A stretch of DNA of 64,000 bases from NCBI GenBank assembly GCA_027627225.1, contig CM051027.1:84321951-84385950 (forward strand), read 5' to 3'. Source of the DNA: Congeria kusceri (Eukaryota; Mollusca; Bivalvia; Myida; Dreissenidae). A program made the translations under genes and the position numbers. Positions 13,082 through 24,930 of the stretch are shown here, in pieces. Position 1 is the stretch's first letter. Each line of letters begins with the position of its first letter. The notes under the pieces were generated by a model, which saw nothing but the letters and a program-made list of their open reading frames with translations, had not been told where the DNA came from and ran no database searches.

Positions 13082-13230
13082 ATTTGTTTAATGCAGTGTA
13101 AGATCGTATTGTATTTCATTCGTGGTCATAGAAACAATATTTTCACGAGTGGCGCAGCCATTCGTGCAAATATATAGTTTCTATGACCACGAGTGAAATA
13201 AAATATGATCTTACACTGTATTAAACAAAT
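13082..13230. repeat. Foldback element with about 54-bp arms
   Basis: The left arm (13082-13135) and right arm (13177-13230) are near-perfect inverted repeats, sharing for example gtttctatgaccacgagtga. They flank a spacer of about 40 bp that itself holds an acgagtgg...ccattcgt mini-hairpin. Just downstream, 13236-13550 is bounded by inverted tttatttcatgct / agcatgaaataaa, so this may be one nested non-autonomous element of about 470 bp. Confidence 0.8.
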
Positions 13231-13739
13231 TTTTTTTTTATTTCATGCTTTGGAACGATAAATAAAAAAATGCGCGTAATATGCTGAAGCGTCACAAGTT
13301 TTGTGTTTTATGACGTCATAAATATGACGTCATTATGATTCCAAATTTGTCGCTCACTGTTGTGGTGGGAAAATAGTGCCACTCTAACTGCGTCGTTGTT
13401 GCTTAACTTTATTTGTATTGAATTTTATTATGTGTTTTCTGTTGTTTAAAATGGCCGATGTTTACACTGACGATTAGGGCTAGAGTGAAATGATCGGGTT
13501 ATCATTCACTGGTATTCTCCACTAATTCACCGCAGAGCATGAAATAAAATAGGACTTTCGTATTACTTGGCAGAGTTTTTATATTATGAGTTATTCCATT
13601 TTGTGCTTTTTCCCATCTATCGCATTTGTTTCTTTGGTCACATAAGTTAAATGTATGTTGTGATGACAATTTTTATGTTGTTGTTTTTTAAGTTGTTTAC
13701 ACATGGTTTGTTATTCATGTATGTTATACTGAGCTATTG

Positions 13740-14700
13740 TGATCAGTGTGTCCAGCGTTCGGCGTCCATCGTCCGTCATCAAAATTTTACTTCAAACAAC
13801 TTCTTCTCTAAAACTACTGGGCAGATGTTAACAAAACTTAGCGGGAATGTTTCTGGGATGGTCCTTTAAACAATTCCTTCAAATCATCAGAACATATTGA
13901 AAACTCTGGAAGCCATGGCAACCAAAAGCTTAAAAACTGGAAAACTTTGAAAATCTCCTCGTCTGAAACTGCTGGCTGGATTTGAAAATAGTTTCATAGA
14001 AATGTTCCTTGGGTGAACCTCTACCAAACTCCTTCAAATCACTTTTATGTCTGGCCACATACTTATTCATGTTATTATTCAACGCCAATTACTGTTAATG
14101 ATTGAGGTGGTGAGAGTAACCGCGAGCATGTGTGTTTATCAAACACAACATCTTGTTCATCCAATCTTCACCAATCTTGCACAGTTTATTACCATGAGAT
14201 TGCAGTTGAAGTCGAATATAAGCAAGATCGGAATAGAAAAACCGGAGTTATTGCCCATTGTCAAAAATATGCAAACATGGACATTATTCAGGATAGAGAC
14301 TTTATTTTTCATCCAATTTTCAACAATCTTGCAAAATTTGTTTAGGACCATAAGATTAAAAGTGAAGTCGAATATAAGCAAAATCGGGCCAGAAAAACCA
14401 TATTTATTGCCGTTGTTTGTGAAAAAAAAAATACACAAATTTACATTATTCAGGATAGAGACTTCATTTTTATCCTATCTTCACCAATCGTGCACAGTTT
14501 GTCTATGAACGTAAGACTACAGGTGAAGTCAAATATAAGCATAATCGGGCCAGAAACAACGGAGTTATTGCCCCTTGTGTTTGGAAAAAGTCATCAGCAA
14601 GTTATTAATGATTGGCTTGCACACACTATTTTCAATTCAATGTTGACCAAACTTACACAGTTTGCGTATGACCATAAAAATTGATTGATAAAATTTGATT
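13740..14700 (+). repeat. Tandem/dispersed repeat cluster
   Basis: Two motifs alternate. The first, at 13780-14045, has phrases like acttctt+ctctaaaactactgg and cttcaaatca. The second has aagtcgaatataagca, aatcgggccagaaaaac and caatcttgcacagttt, and recurs near 14165, 14325, 14480 and 14630. The open frames across the region are explained by these repeats. Confidence 0.7.
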
Positions 14701-15059
14701 TCCAACAGTTGCAAACCTTGCATGCAGTTATTTGTACATGCAACATGTATGGCTTCAGAGCCCGCATTAACATCATTTATCATAATTGGACAGAAAATTA
14801 TCAAAGAAAAAGCAAAACTTGACCTTATAGCACAGCTATCGCAATGATTGCATTGCAACTAGTTCTCCAAAACTGTCTGCGAAAAAGATATCAAAATCTA
14901 CTGTTTCTGCATTTTCCAGAATTGTCACTGACTTAATGAAAAAGGGTCAGGTAAGAATATCGAGAAATTTGAGAACCATAAGCAAAAACACCACACATCC
15001 ACTACCCAGCTCGTACATTAGTTAGCCCATTGCACTTACGAATGTTTGGCATCAAATTG

Positions 15060-15185
15060 ATATTATCCCCCTTTGCGTATTGTTTAGATACCTTAATTTT
15101 CAAACCTGTCACAACAGTATGGTCTTCATCTGTACCAGTTCTCAGGTGAGCGATTTGGGCCATCATGGCCCTCTTGTTATGACTT
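15060..15185 (+). repeat. 3' end of a ccatcatggccctcttgt-type dispersed repeat
   Basis: The tail ctcaggtgagcgatttggg+ccatcatggccctcttgtta matches the 3' end of the element at 55150-55665, so it is a 5'-truncated copy. Confidence 0.65.
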
Positions 15186-15639
15186 TTGCCAGTAAATGAT
15201 TTTCAAACAGCTTTTTCAAGCCGGTTTAAACTTGTATATACTTGTTGAAACAGCAACATTTTTACCTCAAATTTTACTGTGTATTGAACATTAATTTGTG
15301 CTAGTCTTCCTTAGAAAAAACACACAATGATAATGTACGAGCTAGTCTATATTGAAAATTGTATTCTCTTCAGTAAAATATTAATCTTTTGCTTCTTTTA
15401 TAAATGAAAAACAACAACAATATTTTGTTTAAATGAATACATTGTATCCACAGAATTTGACCAGTTCCTTTGAAATAAAACTAGGCTATTATATTAAAAT
15501 GGACGAATGTTTTAAACTTCATACTTGCCACTTTATGGCCATTAAAGGCATAGTTTAATCCTTCTTCTTTGACCCCCCCCCCCCTAAATCTGGGGTATTG
15601 TACCCATGTGCATTACCACCCTGCTTTGGTCACAGTGTG

Positions 15640-15875
15640 GACACAGTGTGGCGACCCTTATCAGCTGAGATCAATAAATTCACTGCTGCAATTGATACAG
15701 AGCACATAGCATTGCTCAGTCAGCTAAGATAAACAAAAAATTGCAGATAATAATAAGAGATTTTATGGTGGACCATTACACAGAGTGGAATACCCCTATG
15801 GAAAGGCCAGACATTCCTTAAAGGCCTAGCTTAAGGAATGTCTGGCATCTCCGTGGGGTATCCCACTCAGTTTTA
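15640..15875. repeat. Foldback (MITE-like) element, copy 1
   Basis: A hairpin is formed by ggccagacattccttaa (about 15807) and ttaaggaatgtctggca (about 15830), with outer arms agtggaataccccta / tggggtatcccact. Its left flank (tggtggaccattacacag, gcagataataa) reappears inverted at 16495-16680, marking one repeat family. Confidence 0.75.
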
Positions 15876-16033
15876 TCCAAACCGCCTGTGTACGATAATG
15901 ATCCAGTTATTCCAACCTTTAATATGCGTTTTGAAGCTAAGCGCTGTTATAACCCCAACAGTTGAGCGATTAGAGGCACTCTTGTTTAAAGGTTCCACAT
16001 TATAAACCCAGCTATTACCGTGATTTTGTTTAC

Positions 16034-16188
16034 CTAGCCGTTTCGGTATTCACTGTTTCACTGACAACCTGGTAAATGGCCTTGTGAGTCATGTGAAAAC
16101 TTCGGACTTTCCACATGCTATCTCCCCCAGACGTCTTGTTAAGATAACCAGTGATAATGTCCATGCTGATGTCGGACACGAGTCCCAG
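16034..16188 (-). other. Possible orphan exon, unrecognised
   Basis: A minus-strand frame open for about 51 codons, with GC well above its flanks, includes DIITGYLNKTSGGDSMWKV and FHMTHKAIYQ. It ends at a good donor (AG|GTAAAC, 16033-16028). Upstream it meets an in-frame TAA, and I see no acceptor. The composition looks coding, but I do not recognise a family. It could be an exon relic or an exon of an unseen gene. Confidence 0.3.
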
Positions 16189-16494
16189 TTAATAAGTACA
16201 CATGCTTTAATAGGTTTATCTAAATATTGTTCAATGTAACTAGCTAATTATTGCGCAGTGTAAATGAACGTAAATGATGTAGTTCAGATGTCAGTTAAAA
16301 AATTAAACATAAATATACCTGTATGTTCACAGCTGACACTGCTATGAAGTAAACATCTCAATTACAAACCTTCAAGAAACTTTATTGTTAATCTTGAAAG
16401 ACTTTCTCCACAGCCACCACCACGTAAAAATAAAAACACGAAATACAAGTCATGTTTCTGAGATTAATTTCTATATGCACTTTGTTGTGTCTAG

Positions 16495-16730
16495 AGCTAG
16501 GTAAGGTTTTAAAGGATTACTTTAAGGAATGTCTGACCGCCTCATGTGGTATTCCTGTCTGTGTATTGGTCCACCATAAAATTATCATTATCTGCAATCG
16601 TTTCGCTCTGTGGACTGAGCCAGGGCTGTGTGCACTGTTTCAGTTGCACCAGTGTGTTGATCTCAGCCGATAACGGACTCAATACTGTGACAGGCTAATC
16701 CGGGGCGACACTTTACGCATATGCATTTAT
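16495..16730. repeat. Foldback element, copy 2, plus gattagcctg-type piece
   Basis: Positions 16515-16680 repeat in inverse order the ttaaggaatgtctg, ggtattcc, tggtccaccataaaatt and gatctcagc phrases of the 15640-15875 element. Positions 16685-16725 hold gacaggctaatccggggcga, related to the 2.2-kb repeat. Confidence 0.65.
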
Positions 16731-17032
16731 GTCGATTTTCTACTACACGGCTCCTATATAGGTGTGTAATAAATGACGCAAAATTGAAGTTGTGACGGTT
16801 GAATTACAGCAGATCTTTGTTTCTAAGTTCAGAACTACTTAATTCATGCTATACTGTAAAATCGGTTATTTCAAAACAATGATAATTATAATCACGACCG
16901 TATGTATTTACTGCATATTTTCCGATAACAGTTTTGATAACACCTTGACTGTATCAATCGCATGATTTCATTGCGTCAGTCTATATAACTGCATAATAGA
17001 TTGTATTTGGTGTTGTTTGTCCGTTATTGAGA

Positions 17033-17040
17033 ATATATAA
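17033..17040 (+). promoter_or_regulatory. Possible TATA box of the SDR gene
   Basis: atatataa lies about 100 bp before the ATG at 17142. It is plausible by spacing only, because AT-rich DNA gives such matches by chance. Confidence 0.25.
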
Positions 17041-17141
17041 CATTAAAAAGATCTGATTTTTTTTTCTTGGCATTTGTGATATCATTTTAAACAGTTATGT
17101 CAGTTCCTTTGATTTAGAAGTAATCATAAAATTCTTCCGAC

Positions 17142-19052
17142 ATGTTCTTAGTTGCAGCGTTGTTCGTCGCCTTTGTGGCTGTCTTGACGATAGTCTTGTT
17201 GGTAATGTACTGGTACATGTCCCTGCTAGAGCTGAGTGACGTCAACCGGAAGAGTGTGTTAATTACCGGATGTGACACCGGATTCGGAAATCTTCTGGCA
17301 AAATCGTTGGACCTGAAGGGAGTGCGCGTGTTTGCCGGATGTCTGACAGGGGAAGGGGCGGCGAAACTGCGGTCGGAGACGTCGTCGCGGCTGCAGACGG
17401 TGATTGTGAACATAACTCAGGGCGAGACGATCCAGAGAGCGTATGAGTTTGTCAAAGCAAATCTAGATGAAGAAGGTGCGTGTTTGTTGACTTAAGTTTA
17501 GTATTTGTACTTTAATTTAAGCGTAAATGAAATATTTTTGTGTCAATGTCGATTAATAAACCAACAACAAATTAATATTTACAAGAAATAACAAGTTCAC
17601 ACTGAATAATCAATATTAATCTGAACAAAACGTGTTTTTTCTTTTAAACCCTTGTTCTCAATAATTTGATTTGTATATATTCAATTACTTGTTTTGTCAC
17701 CAACGTATCGCTTAATCTTACAACGTTACAAACGTTGACAGGTCTATGGGGCGTGGTTAACAACGCGGGGGTCATGCCGACATTCGCCCCGGTGGAGTGG
17801 ACCACGATGGAAGAGTTCGAGCACGTTTTTCACGTGAACTTCTTCGGCACCGTGGCGGTTACCAAGGCTTTCCTTCCGTTGCTGAGGCAGTCACGTGGTA
17901 GGCTGGTCAACGTCTGCAGCGTGACGTCAAACTGCGGATATCCGGGAATCACGACTTACGTTACGTCCAAGTCAGCAGTGAAAATGTTTTCTGTGTGCCT
18001 TAGGTTGGTAATCATGTTAATTGTAGATATTGTCCAAAAATATAATATATAAAGCCCATATTTAAATAAAAGTTCGAACTTCATTTAAGTATGTACATGT
18101 ATATATGATGATTTTTTTATTATTGTTATTCACAAAAATTATGCAATTCCCGCTAGACATCTGTTTTTAATTGTTCAGTATTAATTTTTTTGTACGGCAA
18201 TACATTACGTACGAAACTGATGAAAAGCACGTAAGATACAGTCAATATGTCATACAAGTACTTATCTAACTTATTTCACGACACGAGCATTATTAATGTA
18301 ACCCGCACATGTCTTGGCAGGCGCGAGCTGCTGCACTCCGGGGTGTCCGTGCACACCATCGAGCCCGGGGGCTTCCAGACGAACATCACGGACCAGCACC
18401 GCATAACCGGCATGGTGAAGAAGGCGTACAAACGGAGCTCGCCGGAACTGCAGGCCGTCTACGGCGGACACGTCTGCGAATACCGTCAGTTGAAATTTTG
18501 ATGATTTAACAAATAAATTAGCGTTGATGGCTTTACAAAATATAAGTATTACTGTCTATGCAAGTTTCAGTATTTTGTTTGTTTGTTCGTTTCGTTTTGT
18601 GTTTATGCTGTTTGTTGTTGTTTTTGTTGTGTGTTCTGTTGCAATATCGTGTGGAAACTCATGTATGTGTTTTTATAATTAATGCTTGACATGTTTAGAC
18701 AATTGTTTTTTTTAGAGTAAAACTTTATTTTTTTCTTTCATGAGATCAATTAGGAGTTGGAGTTCTATAATATGGAGGTCGGATAATTCGAAAACAAAAT
18801 CCACGTATTACTATTGCAGTGCTCGCAGGCATCAAAATGACGCGCAAGTACGTCAGCTCCAAGCCCCAATACGTGTCTGACGCCATGACGCACGCACTGC
18901 TGGCGCGCATTCCCAAACTGCGCTACCTAGTAGGGGTGGACGCCAACGTCTTCTTTCGGTTGCTCGGCTACCTTCCGGACCGAGTCGTGGATTACATTCT
19001 GGGGTGGCCTGCGCTTTATGGAACGATATGCAGCGAGCTGGACCAGGACTAA
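17142..19052 (+). CDS. Short-chain dehydrogenase/reductase, RDH/17-beta-HSD6-like, four exons
   Basis: NAD(P)-dependent oxidoreductase of the retinol dehydrogenase / 17-beta-HSD type 6 / DHRS9 branch, probably anchored in the ER membrane and acting on retinoids, steroids or related alcohols; the substrate is inference. Exons are 17142-17475, 17742-18003, 18321-18484 and 18820-19052, with GT/AG ends and phases 1, 2, 1 that join cleanly, giving about 330 aa (usual for the family). Residues 1-27 are a hydrophobic anchor. TGCDTGFG (42-49) is the cofactor loop, NNAG is 118-121, Ser171 lies in NVCS, and Tyr184/Lys188 lie in YVTSK, so the catalytic set is complete. IEPGGF lies in exon 3. The last acceptor is ambiguous (18819 or 18826, both in frame), changing the protein by three residues. 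No breaks were seen. A paralogous exon lies at 23153-23576. Confidence 0.93.
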
Positions 19053-19059
19053 AGCGAGC

Positions 19060-20560
19060 AGATGTGCACTGAAACTTGATCTTTAGTTTTCAATGAATAG
19101 TATGCTTCATCGATATTTAATGTATTTATCGTAAAATCTTTCATCGACATTCAATGTGTAACAAATCGCGTGATGTTTCATCGACCTTTAATCGTATGAT
19201 GTTTCATTGATGCTTTCAGTTTAAACATTAAATGGTTTTTTTTTTTTTAATCTTTCTTCATGCATTTAAGCCTTCTTGTTGACAGCGCCGAACGTTTGCC
19301 TTTATACAAAATTACATGCAGACTTTACTACATCATAACTGTACGATAAACTTTATAGTTTGTATTGTATAGCAAAATTGTGTGTTTGATGTATAGACGT
19401 TATTTTTACTATTATTGTTTATCATGCACCAGGTTTGCACACAAAAGTACATTTTTATTCTTTAGAGGGACTTTATCGACGAAGAATTTGTTTCCTATTG
19501 CACTATGAAGGATATTCGATGATAGAAATGGGCTATGCTAAGACATCAAAAATAATTTAAAAATAAATAATATAATACATAAAGAGATATTCGATAAAAA
19601 TCAGCAAACATCTTTAAAAAAAATAAAACCCCAAACGGGTATCGAACTCACGACTTAGGAACAATACGAAAAAATTACAGTAGACAGCCCTTAAGCCACT
19701 GCGCTATTTTTTGTACTTAAACACGTGTATAAACTATGATTATACAAAATACTCACAATTCTGACGTCACAATGTAAACAGGAGAAGGGCCAAACAAACA
19801 CGACCCATATTATAAATTGATTTTTATCTTAGAATGATAACACTTTTTCCCATTACATATACCTTATTTTAACCGTTATTATATGCCATAATTCATATCA
19901 TAATTTCAGAAAAAAAATAAAAAATTACCCCTTTGAGGCCCGTTTCGCTGACATAGTCCCTTCAAAGTGACTGTACCACTGTGAACATGCCGATAGTGTT
20001 TCCATGTGAGTTTGCAATGTAATGTTTTATGTTGATGCAACAACGCAATGCAATTTTCTTTGTTTTTGTTTATAATTTTTATTAAACACTTGTTTTTACT
20101 TTGTCATGTGAGTTTGTTTTGTCTACAGTATAGAAATATAATATATACATGTAATGTGTATGACACCATATTAACATTTTATTAACACTTACAATTCTTG
20201 TCAATGGTCGCCAAAGCAATGAATAGAAGGCGATCCTCTTAATTAGATCTTTCCAAATTTTGCCAATTACGTTTAAACTCCTCCCAACAATAATAATTGT
20301 TAAAGGGTTAAGTAATTAATCAATAATCACGAACATATCACAAGCTTTACCACGTGTTCTCCTGTGTAAAATAGGTTAACCGTTCAACGCGTGGTATTCG
20401 AGTACAATGATTTCTTTATTTAGTACTAGATTGGTTTACATGTGATTGACATTTATGGAAACGTCTTTTCGAGCGATGAGCTTAAATTAGTAATACCTCA
20501 GTCATAGTGTCACGTTTTCGTCGCCTCGTTTATCTACGTTGCGCAACGTGGCCGCAACGT
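19060..20560. other. Intergenic, AT-rich
   Basis: The 3' flank of the SDR gene. Possible poly(A) signals (attaaa-like near 19222, aataaa runs near 19560-19625) are not decisive. Apart from the tRNA-like SINE head at 19629-19705 nothing was recognised. Confidence 0.4.
19629..19705 (-). repeat. tRNA-derived SINE head
   Basis: On the minus strand an A-box match TGGCTTAAGGG (19688-19698) and a B-box match AGTTCGATACC (about 19638-19648) have tRNA-like spacing. The cloverleaf is imperfect and the flanks are A/T-rich, so this is a SINE or tRNA pseudogene rather than a functional tRNA. Confidence 0.55.
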
Positions 20561-20566
20561 ACCTAA

Positions 20567-21440
20567 AGCCCCGGTCACACTGTCACGATTTTTGCTACGA
20601 TTGCCCACGATGTACAAAATCTTGGTTGAGCGTGGTATAGCTTGAACACATACGTACTGGCATCTGTGTGAATCTTTAAGAATCTTGGGGAATCCTTACC
20701 GATCGGGAAGCGCTACGAAACATTCGTGACTTATCGTAGCGCCGCCAAGATTTTTCCAAAATGTAGGACAATCCTAGTGCCATCGTATCTCAATCTGGCT
20801 TATTCGTACAGCCATCGTAGAGGCATTCGTGGCCTTTCGTGTTTAACCGTGATTAATCGTGACAGATTTTATGACATACATATAACAATACTGTAGTACG
20901 TTATGGTACGTTTTGCTACGTAATGGTACGAATTTCTACGCTTGCCCTACAGTTCAGTTACGATTCCAATAGGATCTTTAGCGACAACTATCATGACTGC
21001 TCACGAATATACACGATTGACGTTTGCCTACGTTGGTGTCACGATTATGCACGAGGCATCTTGATGCCTTGAAGCGTAGTGAAGCGTGAAAATTATTGGC
21101 TGCTCGTATGTTTATCGTGATGAATCTTCTTTAATTTCACTACAATCTTAGGAGAAACGTTAACAATCACCTGTAATCGTCTGTTACCGTAGCGTTGACC
21201 TGACGCTAGCGTATTACAACCGTAATAGATCGCATCATATCTTGGTAAAACCGTGGTGAATGGGCTGCGGAAACCTACAAGAGTCGTTGATATTCGTAGT
21301 CTCGTCCTACAACAACCGTAGGTATACGTAGGAAGACACAATTGTGACACTGTGCATCCCAACTCATCACGATTAACACGTCCACGATTATATTGGGCTA
21401 TCGTAGCCAAAAGCCCCGGTCACACTGTCACGATTTGTCA
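20567..21440. mobile_element. Non-autonomous element bounded by ccccggtcacactgtcacga repeats
   Basis: The phrase aaagccccggtcacactgtc+acgattt occurs at about 20570-20596 and again in the same orientation at about 21413-21438. The 840 bp between is unusually rich in cgat/atcg/cgta tetramers (acgatt, tcgtag, ttcgtgac), unlike its flanks. No coding capacity; the 21093-21410 open frame is a by-product. Either a repeat with direct ends, or one element plus the start of a second. Confidence 0.55.
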
Positions 21441-23150
21441 TCATTCAATTCAGTTACAACAATCCACACTGAAACAATGACCAAGTTATCAGCAGTGTCA
21501 CGCTTCGTGTAGATCATGTTTCAAAAGAAACTATTAACTCTGCGCAACATGTCGAGATAACACACATGAAATTGTTGTTTTCTGCTAATTACTTTACCCA
21601 TTACTTTCCGCACTCCTGAAAATAATTTATTCGGCTCGACAAGCCTTCCAGATATTGTTTAAACCTGAACTTCATCAATTCTGTATTCCCAATGGATATG
21701 GTTTGCACCACTGTTTTTCATTAGTTAATTAAATTGTTGTTGTTCTGGTATTTTGCTAGGCTCTGGTGAACTAATTTATTCTGAGGTGACATAAGGGGCA
21801 AATTCCTAAATGTCTATAAATTTCTGTTGTTTGTTCTCATTAGTAACTGGCGGTTTATGTGGTATATACATGTAGCTCCATCCGGTGTTTGACTGTTACA
21901 TGATATGTCATTGTGTATGGAAATAATATTTGCAGGCAACCATGTTTTACCAACTTTGCTTTTCACGTGTATTTATTGTCCTAGGTATGCGTTTCTCGCT
22001 TTTAACTGGAATGATTATGTTGATTATGTCTACCTTGCAACAATTGTGATTGTGAAAATCCGAGGTCTTGCAATGGAGTTTTTCTAACCTCAAGAAATGC
22101 AATCACTCGTGGCTTCTTTTGCCTTGACAATGATGCGCTTGACTGTTTTAACCACGACTTCAGTCAAACTAGTTAACCTTGCTTTTGTGGGAGAAATAGT
22201 TTAGCAATTGCAGTGACCTTGACCTTTGACAGACAAGCATGGGTCACGTTCGTGACACAAGTAGTACTAGTAGTAGTAGTGGTAGTGGTAGTAGTAGTAG
22301 TGGTAGCTGACACTATGCTATATAAGTATGCCATAGTTTTGTTTCGGTTTTGTCTATACAAATGTATAATAGTCAAATGACGTAATAACAACACCAGTGC
22401 GAAGTTATATATTTATTCTAGCATTCTAATGAAAGCTAATCATCAGCATCTACACTGCTCTACGGCATACTTTAGTTAATAAGTTTTCATACATCTTGTC
22501 TATACATTACACATAAATTATAGTCACTTATTTTATATATAGACGTAAATAAGCATTTTTATATGTGTAGCTGGGTTTTTTTTAATATCTGACCTGTATT
22601 TGCAGAAGTGTGGCCCTTGAATTGGCAAATAATAATCGTTATTAGCTAGTAGCGCGCTCGAATGTATAACTAAATGTTCATTATTGCTTACAGTCCTGAA
22701 AAAAAAACAGATTTGTTATTCGTTGGTCTGTAAGGTAATAGGCAAATTGCATAAGATTATTGGAATCAATGGAAATATGACCTGTCTATAGTTGGTCATT
22801 TTTCAACGAGTGTCGAATTTTCAAGTGGATGGGTCATTATATAACGGGCAGGGTCAGTTTTCAACGTTGAAAGTTGATCAGTCATCCGTTGAAAAAGTAC
22901 CCATGGGGTCAATTTTCAACGGGGTCAAAATTTAATGGTACACCGGCAACTCGAATGAAGTTTGATATAACAAGTAAAATTTCCATGGAATGTATGGGCA
23001 TAAATGAATATTAAACGATACTAAATATATTTATCGGTTCATATGTACATGTATAAATAAACAATCAATGTTCAAGGTCAAACAGTCTAACTAAACCGCG
23101 TTACGCGTTCTAAATTATAAACCATAGTCATTATGTAAAGCAAACGAAAT
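21440..23150. other. Intergenic, small repeats only
   Basis: A short (GTA/GTG)n tract lies at 22256-22306. At 22795-22945 the phrase ttttcaacg recurs several times in direct and inverted form (gaattttcaag, cagttttcaacgttgaaag, ccgttgaaaaagta, aattttcaacgggg), giving local hairpin potential. No gene was recognised. Confidence 0.45.
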
Positions 23151-23152
23151 AA

Positions 23153-23576
23153 AATGTTTGTCAAGAATTTGTTAGAAATTTGGGAATATGCATTAATGAA
23201 TGTTTTCATAGAAACGCAACCTTTTTCTTGCGAAACAAGGTTGCTTGTGTTGTCATTACACTTATTTGTGCGCTGTTTACAGTGTTAACCCTGGTCTGGG
23301 TAACTGTCAAATATGTGTTGTCCAAACAACTCGTCCCACATATCCCGGACAGAAGTGTGTTCATTACCGGATGTGACACCGGATTCGGAAACCTTCTGGC
23401 AAAATCGTTGGACCTGAAAGGCGTGCACGTGTTCGCCGGGTGTCTGACCAACCAGGGAGCGGAGAAACTGGGGCGGGCAGCCTCGTCGCGCCTAACGACA
23501 GTTTTGGTCGATGTTACCAAGAGGGAGTCGGTGAAAGCTGCCTTCGATGATGTTAGCAGACGTCTGGGAGGAAAGG
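23153..23576 (+). pseudogene. Orphan first exon of a second SDR (RDH-like) paralogue
   Basis: Encodes a hydrophobic anchor, then SVFITGCDTGFGNLLAKSL and GVHVFAGCLTNQGAEKL, closely matching exon 1 of the 17142-19052 gene. It ends at a phase-1 donor (23577-23578) as that gene does. No ATG lies in this frame between the upstream TAA (23150) and the SDR motif; the nearby ATG at 23154 is in another frame. No matching exon with NNAG, YxxxK or the C-terminus was found downstream in the window. So it is probably a partial, decayed duplicate, unless an upstream exon supplies the start and the rest lies beyond the window. Confidence 0.75.
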
Positions 23577-23579
23577 GTA

Positions 23580-24600
23580 ATTTTAGTGTACGATGCTATA
23601 TGTAAATTGTGTAATACGTAAGGGCGATTAAATAAATATTTAGTACATGTACGATTAGAGCTATTGGTGTAAGAAATACCTTTTCAAGATTGTAAATGTT
23701 TCATATGTTTCTTTTACGACCAACAGTCGTATTATTTGTGATGGGATCATTTCCCATACTTCTTAATACTTGTTTCAGTATTTAAGAATATCGTATGAAA
23801 CATAACGCTCATACGTGTTAATTTTGTAACAGTTTGAAGAGACAATGTGTAAATGTATTTATTAACGAGTTTTCTATTAAGTAAGTAAGTATTATTTATT
23901 TCAGTGACATGTGTAATATAACAAGCAACAGAAATGTGATTACAATAGATACACCCGACCCGATGGGTCTATAAGTCACCTGATACATATACATAATGCA
24001 AAGTGTGAAAAAGTCTGAGAGTAACTCAAATATAAATAAGCACAAAACGAATTAAGTTATAGTATCTTATAAAGTTTCGAAACAATCTTGATGTAAATAA
24101 AATGTAATTAGGCGCAAATAATATCTTATGAAAATCATTAATCATAAATTGTTCGTTTGAACAAATTTGTTTTTATGCTCCGATAAATGTGAATGATAAT
24201 TGATCAAACAATTATGATACAGATCATACAGTTGTTATAAGCAAACAATTCGTATAAGTATACAAATATAACGGCAATGCCTAAGCATTGTAATAAGAAG
24301 TTTAAAATATACAGTTAGAAAGATCTCAGCGTAAATTTAATTATACAAAGTCTCCCTGCGAGTTAAAAACGCGTGGACAATAAATTTGGACAGACTTCGA
24401 GGATAATTTGATATTAAATGTACTAGTTTGTCTGTAGCAGTCAAATCAAGGTAGTGTTCATTATTTATGATATTACGTAGTTATTTGAAGAGATGTAAAT
24501 TTCGACCCAGTATTTTTGGTGTTACATCTGGTGTTCGGGGTGTAACGTGTCCCCGGTGGTTGGTTTACATGATCAACGTATATGTCATCATAGTCATCAT
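23580..24600. other. Intergenic/intronic, no gene seen
   Basis: AT-rich DNA after the orphan SDR exon. I looked for the missing SDR exons (NNAG, YVTSK, EPGGF) and found none. Confidence 0.5.
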
Positions 24601-24609
24601 GTACAAGTA

Positions 24610-24930
24610 ATGCAAGTAATAGTCAAGTTGTACACTTTTGAGTAAAAGCAGTATTTAGAACTGACACAGTTTTCCTATGTGGAAACCAACAATTAAGTAC
24701 TGTTAGCAATTATACATACATTGGTATTGTGTTAGACGAATATTTAGATTACATTGTTATTGTTAAACATGTCGCTCAAAGTGCTAATCGTGCATTAGGT
24801 CTTCTCATTGCAAAATATATCAAAGCGCTGAAGGCACTACAGTCGTCGCTGTTGCGTAACATTGGGCACAACTCACTATATTCAATATATTCAAATGTTA
24901 ATAACAAAACAAGTTTAAATTAAATAGAAC
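24610..24930 (+). pseudogene. LINE C-terminal fragment
   Basis: The frame at 24700-24860 reads YTYIGIVLDEYLDY and VAQSANRALGLLIAKY. This is the conserved stretch after the reverse transcriptase of many invertebrate LINEs (YLGI-LDE, SASRALGLLI). The flanks are degenerate and truncated. It is a different lineage from the 28.4-30.6 kb LINE, whose equivalent reads FNYLGTISNYTG. Confidence 0.65.

Noticed and set aside
14047..14684. 153-codon plus-strand frame and its overlaps
   Set aside because: Falls entirely within the aagtcgaatataagca repeat cluster, and the peptide repeats with the DNA unit.
18271..18509. Open frames overlapping SDR exon 3 in other frames
   Set aside because: Shadows of the GC-rich exon. 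The correct frame continues the SDR fold with matching phases.
21093..21410. 105-codon minus-strand frame
   Set aside because: Lies inside the cgat-rich element with no protein-like features.
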